DNA of 64,000 bases, from contig NMRA01000099.1 in NCBI GenBank assembly GCA_002633005.1, positions 381,086 to 445,085 on the forward strand, in the 5' to 3' direction. Of this stretch, positions 22,260 through 33,333 are shown in pieces. How positions within the stretch are numbered: position 1 is the stretch's first letter; every line of letters begins with the position of its first letter. Origin of the DNA: Phoronis australis (Eukaryota > Phoronida > Phoronidae). A model generated the notes under the pieces. It was not told where the DNA came from. It ran no database searches and saw only the letters and a list, made by a program, of their open reading frames with translations. The position numbers were made by a program, and so were the translations under genes.

Positions 22260-25200
22260 CTAGAAAGACACAAGACATCGTCAAATGACCTAATTTCACT
22301 GCTTCCTTTGAAGGTATTTAAGAAAGCTCTGATGAGCCACGGTGTATACAAGTCAAGTCGCCTCATTGTGACATATCAACAAAGGAACAGCAATACGAAT
22401 TATTTCTCTTTTCTCCTGTTGTAGTTAACTGATTTTTGCTATTCAAATAATGGAAAAGTTCAATTTTCAATGACACACGGATATTCGGCTTAAAAACACC
22501 AATTATGGTTAATCAAACAATCTATCTCAAAAATAATGCAAACATGTTTTATAGTATTAGAAATTGTCGGAAATTAGTGCCAATATTCATTTCTTACCTA
22601 TGCTATGCTACTCGTTTCATGAATGGATAGTTCCCAAGTAATGTCTTAGATGACAGGTTCATATATGTAGCGCGCGCTTCCCGGCCACGTGCGTTTAACA
22701 CCCGAGTTATTTTTATTCCTGAGACAGTCGATGTGTCTGTACTGAAAGGTCACACCACAGTAGGACACAGTCGTCACGAGAGTAGCAACGCTGCTGCGTT
22801 CTTTTTGAAACGCTGCGCTACTTTAAGTGACTGTATAGTCACGGCTAAATACAAACGTAGCAGTGCCGCTGGTGGTCTAGAAGACCCGTGCAAAAATTTT
22901 TTGATAAATTGGAAGACGTTACTGTAGCCGAGTTTTAGGACTGTAGGTACGTCATTGTTCGCAATCAATCCATGTACAAGTTCATGGACTGGGCGCTAAT
23001 TTCAGCAAAGTCTGAAAACGCGTAGGGGTGCGCTTATAGGGGCATGGGTGGTTATTACGGCGAATACGGCACTTAGATATTAAAGGAACACATTTTGCTT
23101 CATTCAAAAGCAGAAAATTGCTGTCATTAAATTAAAATTAAAATTAAAATTAAAAAAAGTTTATGAAGCAGGTAATGTGACGATAGATATAATCCACAAA
23201 TAAAACGATTTTCAATTTTTAGTCACCTAAACAGGGTCAAAATAATGCAGTTTTAAATTTCTGAGCATAACCAGTGGTGGATTTGGGGGGCGAAGGGCCA
23301 TGGCCCCTCCTAAAATTCACCCAGATACCAAACCCTGTTTACCGTTTTTTTTAGTAATTAGGTCCACAAACTCAAAAATTCGAGACCCTTGCATCCTTAC
23401 ATTTTAGGCTCGGCGCGTGCATGTGGCGAAATTCTGGTTATTACTGTGCCCTGTTCCCCCTAACTCAAAATCCTGGATCCGCCCCTGATAACTACAGCTG
23501 TGTAGAAAGCATTTGAAAAATGGAAATTATAGCATTGATCTTCGTCTCATGCGTCCACCACAAACAGGTCAAATATCACTGCAGGACATTGTATCAAACA
23601 TTCCACTCAGATGCGAACAGCACTCAACACCTTAGAATTAATTCCCACTAAACAGTGCTACACTAGTAATCCAAAACGGGAAACGGGAATTTTTTAAATT
23701 CATTAAAACACAGACAACTGAATTTCAATCAAGCAGTTTGGTAGATAACAAGGTGAAAGGCAAAACATATAATTGCCACTAAGAGAGCGCAGCACTAGTG
23801 GGAATCTATCGCAAACTGAACAGGTTTGACAAAAACCTATATTCACACAATCATGTAGATTAGCGACATTTGACCCAGGTGAAGTGATTGTCGCAAGCAC
23901 ATAAATCTAATCATCTGAAAACTTAGTTGCATACTTTCTTTCAACTGGGAAATTGCAACTATCTCCCAGAACAGACAGGAAGCCGTCAACTTTAGGTTAA
24001 CTTGTTTTTGGTTCAGCGACCTGGAGCTGTTGTCCAACAAGTATACCGCAGTTTCTCTCGTTATACACTGACCAAAGTAGCCAGCACACCAACTTGGGAG
24101 AGTCAGAAACACAAAGCAAATTCCGAAATTTCAACCAATGCATCTCACTAATCACTAAAATCACATCCAACAAAAGCCCAGATGTAATTATCATGTTTAT
24201 TAATTGCTTGCACAGAATGGATGTGAGTCACTGTCCCAGAGGACCCTTCGATTCCGTCACGCCCAACAGTGGAGCGCAATTTTCGCATAAGTGTAGACAG
24301 TCGTATTTCTCATTAAGTAAAAGAGCCATAGCAACATTCTAGAGTACTCTATTCAAGTAAGTTCTCAGAAAACTAGACTTTTGTTGTTTTTGCATTAGGT
24401 AGTCTAATCAATAGATCTAGCTCACACAATTTTGTGTTCTATTTTTACTTTGCTAAGCAACTGTCAGCCGAACAGTCATTCTATTCTTCAAAGAATGAAC
24501 CAAACAATAAAATTAAATTGAGAATTAGGGGACAGTTGAACGGCGAAACTTTGATAAAAATAAAGTAGAATTATTTTTGTGTTAAATAAAACAACATTTA
24601 ATTTCCTGTTGCTACCAATTAGCCAACTTGTAGACTAGACTCTGCCTTGATTATGATAAAAGGAATCAAGCAGAAATAGTATGTTGCAACGTTATTTCTT
24701 GATTCGATTATATTTGATGCTAATTCGATTATACCAGTATTTGTGATGACAAATCCAAGTACAAGCCAAACGTATTCGGATAAAATGATCCCAAATTCCG
24801 TCATGATGGCTGGGCGTGATAAGCCATATTCATAAACAGAGCAGTCGTGCCTCGTGACCAAGAATGAAGGGATATTAACAAAGAATATCTAAGTCATTCT
24901 GTAATAAGAAGCTTGCCAAGAGTTATCACCAGTCGTTTTTACTGTTAACAGGACTAGCCATCACGACAGACAAACATTACTTTGTCAGATTAGTTTTGTC
25001 TTGCACTGTATTTGAAAAATTTTGCTTTAAAGGCCACCACGATTCTTTTATTATAAATTCTGTTTCTAAATATAATTGATATTGCAAGAATGAAGTCAAC
25101 AAAAACGACGTGTTGACTAGGAGATAATTTTAGAATATGTCATAAAATAGTAAAAAAGTAGATTCTTAACTCTGATATAATTTCATTTCCTAGATTTATA

Positions 25201-27785
25201 GGAAAGCAACCATTCTTTAAAGGTACAACGGGACTAACCCATTGTTTGGCATGGCTGTTTTGCTACATACGTCATACTTTCATATTTACCAATGCATACA
25301 TTGCAGTTGTCAAAGCACTTCTAGACCCTATGTTGCAATAGCACCTCATGCATTCATGGACACTCAATGCTTCTATGCAAAGCTGTATGAATGTACTCTG
25401 TTCAAATACATCTCTATTAGGGTTCAAAGCAAAACAGAACTGCCAAGTCTGTGTTTACACTTAAGGTCTATCTCAGTTGATCACCTGATTGGGACTGGTA
25501 GAATCCCATTTTAACTGAATTATCAATGCCTGAGATACCTTTGTGTCATTGCAAGGTGTCTGGTAAACTGCAACTGATGAAAATATCAGGTTGGATATCA
25601 ACTGTAAGCTTCCTCATAAGTTTCAAAAGGAAAATCAATATTCTGTAGGTTGATGGTATACACAGCACCTTACCCACAAACTACGTATTTAATCAAATAT
25701 CTACAAAACTAGTATCAAGATAAGAACATGTGTAATGTACATTTACTGGCCTTGCTTCCATGGGGACAGTATTGTAGGGATGGCACTATTAGGCAATCAA
25801 TTGCTAGAGACCTGAATTAGTCTATAGAATACTGCATCCATCACCTGGGTCATGTTAAATGGTTTGGAACACTGTATTGAAAGCCCTATAGCTACCGCAT
25901 TGAATAATGAAGTGCAATACACTAGTCAGACCTCCAATCTTGTACAATGATGGACAGTGGCTTAATTTGTCGGATTAATATTTGAATATGGAAACCTAGA
26001 GACCCAACAGGTAAGCTGATAGTACAGATTATGAAGAGGCAGCCACTGAGGTACAACAGCATATGCAGTCTAGTCTTGAGGAGTAAACATACGACAACTG
26101 AAAGGGTTGCTCTATTTTGACTAGAACTGCACTGTCTACTTCAGAAATCGTCACTAGTAAAATAAAACAGTTGCATTAACTTCAAGCCTGCTAACATTAG
26201 AAAAGACTTTATTTCACCAAACAAAGGTCAGACTAAGATTTCAATAACAAATCTTCCCAAATGACATCCTGAGAAAGTTCTGTTTGAGGGACCTGAGGCA
26301 GTAACTACCATTTCTCTCGAACGACAACCCCAGAAATGGACCAGTTGTAGGTGACACTCTTTCAGTCACTGCCAATGAGTAATGTAAGGTTCTATTCCCC
26401 TAAAATTTATCTTTTTTTTTTCAAGCACAGGGGGATTTTGCCACTTTCTGAAAACAGCCTGTATGACTTTGAAGACCATTAATTTATGTACCAGACATTT
26501 GTTCACCTCCAACTAGGCGAGACTCACAACCAATTCTTGGGAAATATTTCCAAAAAAGGCTAATAGCTACTAACTACGAGACCTAACTATAAGACCTATG
26601 GTAAAATGTTAACAAAGATTTAGGACATTACATTTTGTACTAAGTGAAATATTACTCATATTGATGTTTTTCATAAAGCACTGGTAGCACCACTTATATA
26701 TAGGCTTCATTATCAAGTCCCATGCCAACGCCATAAGACAATCTTTTGAGAAATTGTGGGTGTTCACACAATGTTAGAACACTTGAAAAATTGACAATTA
26801 TTTTTATCAGAATTTGTGATATTTTACCATAGCCAAAAATTTCATGCCAAACTGTCAAATTCTGACATTTAAGCATACACTGGATAAATACAAATTACAC
26901 AACTTTATCAAATCCAAAGTCTGTATTTCAGAGACTGCTCGCAGACACACACTCAGGTCAACAAGTTTTGAAGAATTAGAAAATGAAAATCAGTAATTCA
27001 TTTACAAGCTTATGAAAGTAGCAAAGAAAACCAAGCCAAGTTCACGAAATAAAGGTGTCTACGAACATCATTTTTTGATCAAAAATAATCCTAGCACAAG
27101 TTTAATCGCTTAATTACGTTATCACAGTGTGACCACTGACACATACATTATCGACTGTCGAATTATGAGCACTCGTTGTTATGTTTTGAGACACGGAGGA
27201 GAAAACCCAATAACAGCAAAGTTCACTTTCATTTGTAATCTTTTGTGCCATGTACTACTGAGGTTTTTTGTGCTCATAAACTTGCATCCAAAACTTTCAT
27301 CTCATTTCTAGGCACGTCAATTTTTACGATTATTTCAGAGCTTTGAAAAATTTATCGTATGAATGCAGAAATTGTGGAATTGTTAGCTGTCTTCACAAGA
27401 GCGAAAATTTTGCATGAAAAATTCCGGCAAAATTTTCCACAAACAAGACTCGTGCACCAGTGTTTGCAATGTAAGGCAATCAAAGAAGGTGTACGAACGG
27501 TGACTGTGACTACCTATTGAAATATGGTCAATAGCATTCATGTAACTCGAAATCTCACTAATTTTGGACAAAAGGTTTTTTTTCACTTTTCAAGGGCTTC
27601 TAACATCATATTGAATGTCCACAATTTTTCAAAATATTGTGGCGCTACTGCATCTTTTATGGAAAAATGAGAAAATATCATGTCCTAAATTAGTGAGATA
27701 TTACCATACTTTAAACTTGTAAGCAGGCCCATTCTACTTCAAATTTAGTAGATTGAAACTAAAGATTTTTTTTCATTCTTTCAGA
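22260..27785. other. Large SGSM intron, upstream of the nested genes
   Basis: No exon was recognised. Contents seen: a short CpG-rich patch near 22670-22700 (GCGCGCGCTTCCCGGCCACGTGCG), an (AATTAA)n run at 23124-23153, and the MITE at 23272-23487. The open frames at 23843-24112 and 24619-24861 show no domain I can name. Confidence 0.5.
23272..23487. mobile_element. 216-bp MITE with CAG...CTG ends
   Basis: Left end CAGTGGTGGATTTGGGGGGC; right end reverse-complemented CAGGGGCGGATCCAGGATTT, an inverted repeat of about 16 bases with mismatches. It is flanked on both sides by ATAAC (23267-23271 and 23488-23492), a 5-bp target duplication. Termini and duplication length suggest a hAT5-like non-autonomous element. 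Confidence 0.75.
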
Positions 27786-29384
27786 ATGCCAGTTAAGAAG
27801 ATCCACGTTGAGCACTCCGATGAGCTTCCAGCCAATGTCGTCACAGTTAGAACGACTAAAAAAATAATTCGCCGTGTGCCAAAGGACAAAGGTGACTCAT
27901 TCAAGGCTACGGATACCAACCCTAATGGAGAGGAGAGCAGCAATCCGGTCACCAATACAGACACTCTAAAACAGATTGGAGTGCTGAAAGGCACAAACGC
28001 GAGGGTGTCACAGAAAACAAGAGTGACAAAAACTACAACAGTTCGTAAGCACAGGGTTTCAGAGAGTAAGCTAACCAACTGGGTGGCAGTGGACACGACT
28101 CAGCGAATGTCTCATCAGGACAACGTTGCCCAAGTAACCACAGGAAGAGCGGTTGCAATACAGATCACCGAAAAACCGTTGTCGCAAATATGGAACAGGC
28201 TAAACAGGATTATTCCGCAGATGCTTTTTGGCTTCAATTTAATTGTGAGCGTGATCGACATTAGTCTGGACCCCACATTTTTACATTTTAAAATACCAGC
28301 TTTAATCATTTCAGTGCTGGAAAACGTGATATTGGCTGGGACGTGGTTTTTCAAGAACACCTCGTACTACAAGAATGCAGACGACTACAAAAAGAAAAGC
28401 CTAGACAAACAGTTCCAATATTTAGAGAATATTATTCAAGAAGTTCTGATGTATCCGTCAATAATGTGCACAACATTTTCGATCGTGGTGGGTCGGACCT
28501 ACAATCCAAACACCCCTCAAGCAACTTTAGAACTTATTCTTTTGACTTTTGATGTGATGGCCCTGACGTACATCTACGGCATTCGAATATACATGGCCAG
28601 GAAGATCATGCTGTCAATTCGAAAACAGATCAATACTGCCCATGAATGTCTGTTATGCCACATAACAACAAGATTTTTTATTGTACTCATATTCAACTCA
28701 GTTCTATTCGGTGCCTTGCTTGGGATGTTGGCCCTTCAAATTCACACGGAAAATAGCACTGCCGCCACGGCGAATTACTCGTGTTCCGGCTGGACTGTCG
28801 TGATGATACTAGGAACGTTAGTCTTGCCATTAACGGGCGTCGCCTTGTTCTGCGTGGCCAATTATTATTGGCTGCTCGAGATGTTCATATCAATAAACCT
28901 CAATGTATCCAAATCCAACGATGAAATCTACAATACCGCGGAGGAAGTTGAAGCACCCGTTACGAAAACCATTTTGGAATATACACTAAAGAACACAGAC
29001 GCTACCAAAGACCGTCTAGAGGATATTCAAAAAACCAGCAGGTCTCAAAAATATTTCTACCCATTAAACGAGTGGAAATGTTGTATTATACTAATCCTGT
29101 ACACGGGTTTTGCTTGTTTGTATGGCGTAGCATTCAACGCCAATTTTTACACGTTTGGTACGCCGTTGCGGTTTCTTTGTGTTCTATTCGTCGGCATCTG
29201 CAACTACCAAGTGGCCAGTTTAGTGCTGGTGATGATCGTGTATACCGGCGCCAACTTGATCTCTTGGCTTGCTCATAAATGTGGCTGCCAGTCATCAGAT
29301 CCAAACGAGCCATTGCCAAGCTACGACGATGACAACGACCGACTTCCTGGCAGTTACCAAAGACAAATGACTGAAGTTGCCTGA
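27786..29384 (+). CDS. Uncharacterised multi-pass membrane protein, nested gene 1
   Basis: Single open frame of 532 residues from ATG at 27786, which follows a TTCATTCTTTCAG that could be the end of a 5' UTR intron; an in-frame ATG at 27753 lies before that acceptor and is less likely. Residues 1-140 are polar and basic with many Thr, Lys and Arg. About eight hydrophobic segments follow, roughly at 147-162, 170-190, 218-238, 249-270, 297-320, 335-368, 428-450 and 460-500. The loop before the sixth has NST and NYS N-glycosylation sites. The C-tail is acidic with LPSYDDDND. It lies within an intron of the minus-strand SGSM gene. It is paralogous to 32446-33333 (WLLEMFISINL versus LEMLIKINL). 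I do not recognise the family; it is not a classical 7TM receptor by any motif I can see. Confidence 0.85.
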   Translation: MPVKKIHVEHSDELPANVVTVRTTKKIIRRVPKDKGDSFKATDTNPNGEESSNPVTNTDTLKQIGVLKGTNARVSQKTRVTKTTTVRKHRVSESKLTNWVAVDTTQRMSHQDNVAQVTTGRAVAIQITEKPLSQIWNRLNRIIPQMLFGFNLIVSVIDISLDPTFLHFKIPALIISVLENVILAGTWFFKNTSYYKNADDYKKKSLDKQFQYLENIIQEVLMYPSIMCTTFSIVVGRTYNPNTPQATLELILLTFDVMALTYIYGIRIYMARKIMLSIRKQINTAHECLLCHITTRFFIVLIFNSVLFGALLGMLALQIHTENSTAATANYSCSGWTVVMILGTLVLPLTGVALFCVANYYWLLEMFISINLNVSKSNDEIYNTAEEVEAPVTKTILEYTLKNTDATKDRLEDIQKTSRSQKYFYPLNEWKCCIILILYTGFACLYGVAFNANFYTFGTPLRFLCVLFVGICNYQVASLVLVMIVYTGANLISWLAHKCGCQSSDPNEPLPSYDDDNDRLPGSYQRQMTEVA

Positions 29385-31231
29385 TTCCCTGACATGAGGT
29401 CGCAATAATGCCTTGATCATTCGCAGCTTCTGGTGCCAACTTGGCAGAAAAATGGTCATATCAGACACCAGTCTCGTGATTATTGGGAGATCACTGGGTC
29501 ACACTAGTGAAACCTTAGAAACCAAACAAATAAGCACAGCATGGTCAGTTAAAAATAAAATTTACAGGACAGGTGGTTTTAAGGACTTAAAAATCCGCGG
29601 ATTTAATGGTGATTTGCTGAATGTGGTCTTTCATTAAGACAATGATGGTTTTAGTTAAAAGCATAGTTTAGTTGAAAATCTGGGTACAGATGGATTTTAC
29701 TTGGAACTGTGATATCGTTTGACAGAGAAATACTTTAGAGCATGTTTTTATTTATTTTCGTAAGAATCTCAATACTTGAAATCAATGATTTCACTACCGC
29801 TGCTCTACTGCTAGATTGAATGTAAATTGAATTGACAATTAAATATAATTTTATCTTTTTTAAATAAATCTTTTCAGTTTTTTTTATCGTTATTCACTCA
29901 GATTTTCCAATAACATTTCAAAACAAAAATGCCACAAGACAATTTTTTTACTTGAGATTTTATCCAATTACATGTTTGACATTTTAATGCATACTTTTGT
30001 CAACTTCCTTGATAATCTATTGAAGATGACTCGCATTGCGAAAATTTTGGAACACAAAATGAAACAACCAAAAGTGGCATTTGGCACAACTAATCAAGTT
30101 TACATAGCACTATATCTCTCACTATTTCCCATGTCACACACACAATAGCTCTATAATACCACGGAGGTTCAGCTAAAAAGCGCTGGGCAGCAATTCAGTC
30201 ATCACTTCCACTAAACAAACATATGTGCAAACATGGACAAACATGAAAACTTCCAGCAATTTATTTCTGAGGAAGGAACACGAAAATATATGATGTGGTA
30301 TTTATGTTCTACTTACTTGGTATAAATAGCACTTATGAATGGCAACTGGACCCCAAAGTTGGTTTTCAAGATATTTTTACCTATTGAGCTTTGTAGACAA
30401 TTAGTTCAATACAAACCCAGTGATGCATTATGCCACAACAGTATAGTCATTATAGGCCCATTCTTAAGGCAAACCATACTCAGCTTTCGGTAGGTTCCCA
30501 AGGGACAAATACACAAGTCCTATTTTAAATTTTCTGTTTTAAAAATATTCCAAAGCAGGAGTACAAAAAATCACTTTGACAAAGGATGGGCAATAAGGAC
30601 CACAAGAGTTAAAATAACTGAACATTGCCACATTTACATTTAATGAACAAGACAGAAAAAAAAATCAACGGATGCTGTTTTTGAGGTTAGGAGCCCCATG
30701 AGGAATTGGGCTCAAGAAACCTGTCAGAATTTTGCTGAAGCCAGTGGTAACAGCAGGTTGAGGCATTGGGACTTCCTCAGGCAGACACGAAAAAAACAAC
30801 CATTACTCTTAACATGTGAACAGAAACCAATCAAGTCTTCTTTCCAGAGAGGTACCTCTCAAGGTAGGTTTTGTGTCTGGTGATGTAACAACTAGGATCA
30901 TATAACAACAGGTAAGATTGTGAAATGAAAGTGGTAAACTGGGATAACAATTCAGAAGAGTGAAAAAAGCGAGAGCTTAGAAAAATGTCCAGTTATTTCT
31001 TATATTTTCTGGTACGCTTTTGTGTGAACTCAAGCTATGTGTCCGTGTTTGAGAAAATTATGATTTAAGTGGATGATATCCTAACTTCAGTGGATGATAT
31101 CCTAAACCTATTTTGCATGACCTGAGCACTAAAGGCTATAATTTAAAGTCTGAACTCTGAAACCTCGACTTTGTATATGGTTGTATCTCAAATCCAGTGG
31201 TGATTAGGTGCAAACTGAACCAAACACTAAT
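29385..31231 (+). other. Spacer between the nested paralogues
   Basis: Probably contains the 3' UTR of the first nested gene; AATAAA occurs near 29551 and 29866. No other coding sequence recognised. The 5' end of the second paralogue is expected in the N gap or just before it. Confidence 0.45.
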
Positions 31232-31425
31232 GTAGTACCGTAATCGTTCGGGTTAACGCCCATGCTCAGTTAACCGCCCACCCCTACTTTAGGTGGATTT
31301 TCGATTTAACCGCCCACTGCTCGGTTAACCACCCCCCTGCTATTTTTGAAGATTTCCAATTAAGCGCCCACCTCTCGGTTAAGCGCCCATCCCCTACTTT
31401 TGACGATTGGTGATTACCGCCCTGT
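31232..31425. repeat. Degenerate repeat of GGTTAA(C)CGCCCAC
   Basis: GGTTAACGCCCA, GTTAACCGCCCAC, TTTAACCGCCCAC, GGTTAACCACCC, TTAAGCGCCCACC and GGTTAAGCGCCCA occur within 160 bases, alternating with CCCCTACTTT and TTTTTGA(A/C)GAT. It is bounded by TACCGTAATCG and TTACCGCC. Probably a transposon-derived fragment; class unknown. Confidence 0.6.
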
Positions 31426-31624
31426 GCTAATAGGAAACGCGAATCCCCGACCTTTTAGATTAAGATCGATGATAACATTGAGTGCAACGACGGCCTCAGA
31501 GACCGCGGTTTAGCAATGTGAATTATGATACCAGTAACAAATTATTGTAACGGGTCATCGATTAACTTCAAAATGTAATACTTGAACACTTTGTCACTTT
31601 CTTTTCTTCTCATGTTCGCAAACT

Positions 31625-32444
31625 NNNNNNNNNNNNNNNNNNNNNNNNNNNNNNNNNNNNNNNNNNNNNNNNNNNNNNNNNNNNNNNNNNNNNNNNNNNN
31701 NNNNNNNNNNNNNNNNNNNNNNNNNNNNNNNNNNNNNNNNNNNNNNNNNNNNNNNNNNNNNNNNNNNNNNNNNNNNNNNNNNNNNNNNNNNNNNNNNNNN
31801 NNNNNNNNNNNNNNNNNNNNNNNNNNNNNNNNNNNNNNNNNNNNNNNNNNNNNNNNNNNNNNNNNNNNNNNNNNNNNNNNNNNNNNNNNNNNNNNNNNNN
31901 NNNNNNNNNNNNNNNNNNNNNNNNNNNNNNNNNNNNNNNNNNNNNNNNNNNNNNNNNNNNNNNNNNNNNNNNNNNNNNNNNNNNNNNNNNNNNNNNNNNN
32001 NNNNNNNNNNNNNNNNNNNNNNNNNNNNNNNNNNNNNNNNNNNNNNNNNNNNNNNNNNNNNNNNNNNNNNNNNNNNNNNNNNNNNNNNNNNNNNNNNNNN
32101 NNNNNNNNNNNNNNNNNNNNNNNNNNNNNNNNNNNNNNNNNNNNNNNNNNNNNNNNNNNNNNNNNNNNNNNNNNNNNNNNNNNNNNNNNNNNNNNNNNNN
32201 NNNNNNNNNNNNNNNNNNNNNNNNNNNNNNNNNNNNNNNNNNNNNNNNNNNNNNNNNNNNNNNNNNNNNNNNNNNNNNNNNNNNNNNNNNNNNNNNNNNN
32301 NNNNNNNNNNNNNNNNNNNNNNNNNNNNNNNNNNNNNNNNNNNNNNNNNNNNNNNNNNNNNNNNNNNNNNNNNNNNNNNNNNNNNNNNNNNNNNNNNNNN
32401 NNNNNNNNNNNNNNNNNNNNNNNNNNNNNNNNNNNNNNNNNNNN
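31625..32444. other. Assembly gap of 820 N
   Basis: Run of N that removes the N-terminal part of the second nested membrane protein gene. The long open frames drawn through it are artefacts of the Ns. Confidence 0.99.
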
Positions 32445-32445
32445 G

Positions 32446-33333
32446 TTAGAGATGTTGATCAAGATCAACTTGTTTGTGATCCAGGAAGAAAAGTTCCGCA
32501 AGGATCTGGAGGACGAGTACGGAGCATTCGTGGAGGGTGTAATAGACTATGCTAGTGAGAACACCATGTCGACGCCGGCGCGTCTCAGAGACATCGAGCT
32601 AGTGCCGTTGTCGCAGCGCATTCTGTATGCACTTAAGGAGTGGTGGATACTTCTGCTTGTGTTTGCCTGGTCTACGCTCATTATTATGTTTGCGGTTCTG
32701 TTTGACAAGACAGCGAATCCAGAGATGAATTACGCGCTGACGGCGGTGTTCATCATTTTAGTTCTCTTGTCCAATCTCCAAGTGACAATAATTGCAATCA
32801 TTGCAAATGGAGTCATGCTAGTCGTGCTCTTTGCGGTAATGCTGTACGGCATTTGCAAACAACGCGGACACTTGAAAACGACGAAACTTACAACAATGCC
32901 GGGGGAGAAAGTGCCAAATAACGAGGAAATCAAAATCAATAGACCTGAATACGTTGACATTCAAATGGATGATTATCCAAATAGCGGAGGCAGACAGGGA
33001 ACTGCCATGACTCGTGATAGCAGCGACACGACATCGACACAGGAGTCAGTTGGGAACTCGCGGTCAGTATCCGCAGTCACTAAAAGTAGAATCTTACAAT
33101 CTCTGAATAGCAGTAGAAGCCAGTCACTAGCGCCATCTGTGCCCAGTGAAAGCGAATGTTTACCAAACTCTGCCGAGACCAAAGCAGAATTAACTAGGAC
33201 GGCATCGTCGAAAACAAAGGACAGCGTTTTACAATCACTAAATAGTCAGAGAGTACACAGTAGACAGTCACATTCTGGGAGCGTCCACGTTGCGGCCCCA
33301 GCAGACGATCCACAAGTGGATTTGGTGGAATAA
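32446..33333 (+). CDS. Uncharacterised multi-pass membrane protein, nested gene 2 (5' part in gap)
   Basis: Open from the edge of the gap (LEMLIKINLFVIQEEKFRKD) to TAA at 33331-33333, 295 residues. It aligns with the C-terminal half of the 27786-29384 product: the LEM..(K/S)INL segment, a cytosolic helix-like loop with LRDIE / LEDIQ, a KEWW / NEWK start to the next membrane segment, and the last two or three hydrophobic segments (LLLVFAWSTLIIMFAVLF; ALTAVFIILVLLSNLQVTII). The C-tail is longer than in paralogue 1, Ser-rich, and contains an internal repeat (SRILQSLNSSRSQS and DSVLQSLNSQRVHSRQS). Family unknown. Confidence 0.8.
   Translation, partial: LEMLIKINLFVIQEEKFRKDLEDEYGAFVEGVIDYASENTMSTPARLRDIELVPLSQRILYALKEWWILLLVFAWSTLIIMFAVLFDKTANPEMNYALTAVFIILVLLSNLQVTIIAIIANGVMLVVLFAVMLYGICKQRGHLKTTKLTTMPGEKVPNNEEIKINRPEYVDIQMDDYPNSGGRQGTAMTRDSSDTTSTQESVGNSRSVSAVTKSRILQSLNSSRSQSLAPSVPSESECLPNSAETKAELTRTASSKTKDSVLQSLNSQRVHSRQSHSGSVHVAAPADDPQVDLVE

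Noticed and set aside
27753-27785. Upstream in-frame Met at 27753 for nested gene 1
   Set aside because: A good acceptor (TTCATTCTTTCAG) lies between it and the Met at 27786, so these codons are probably intronic.
31542-32501. Long open frames spanning the N run on both strands
   Set aside because: The Ns contain no stops; only 32446-33333 on the plus strand has real sequence support.
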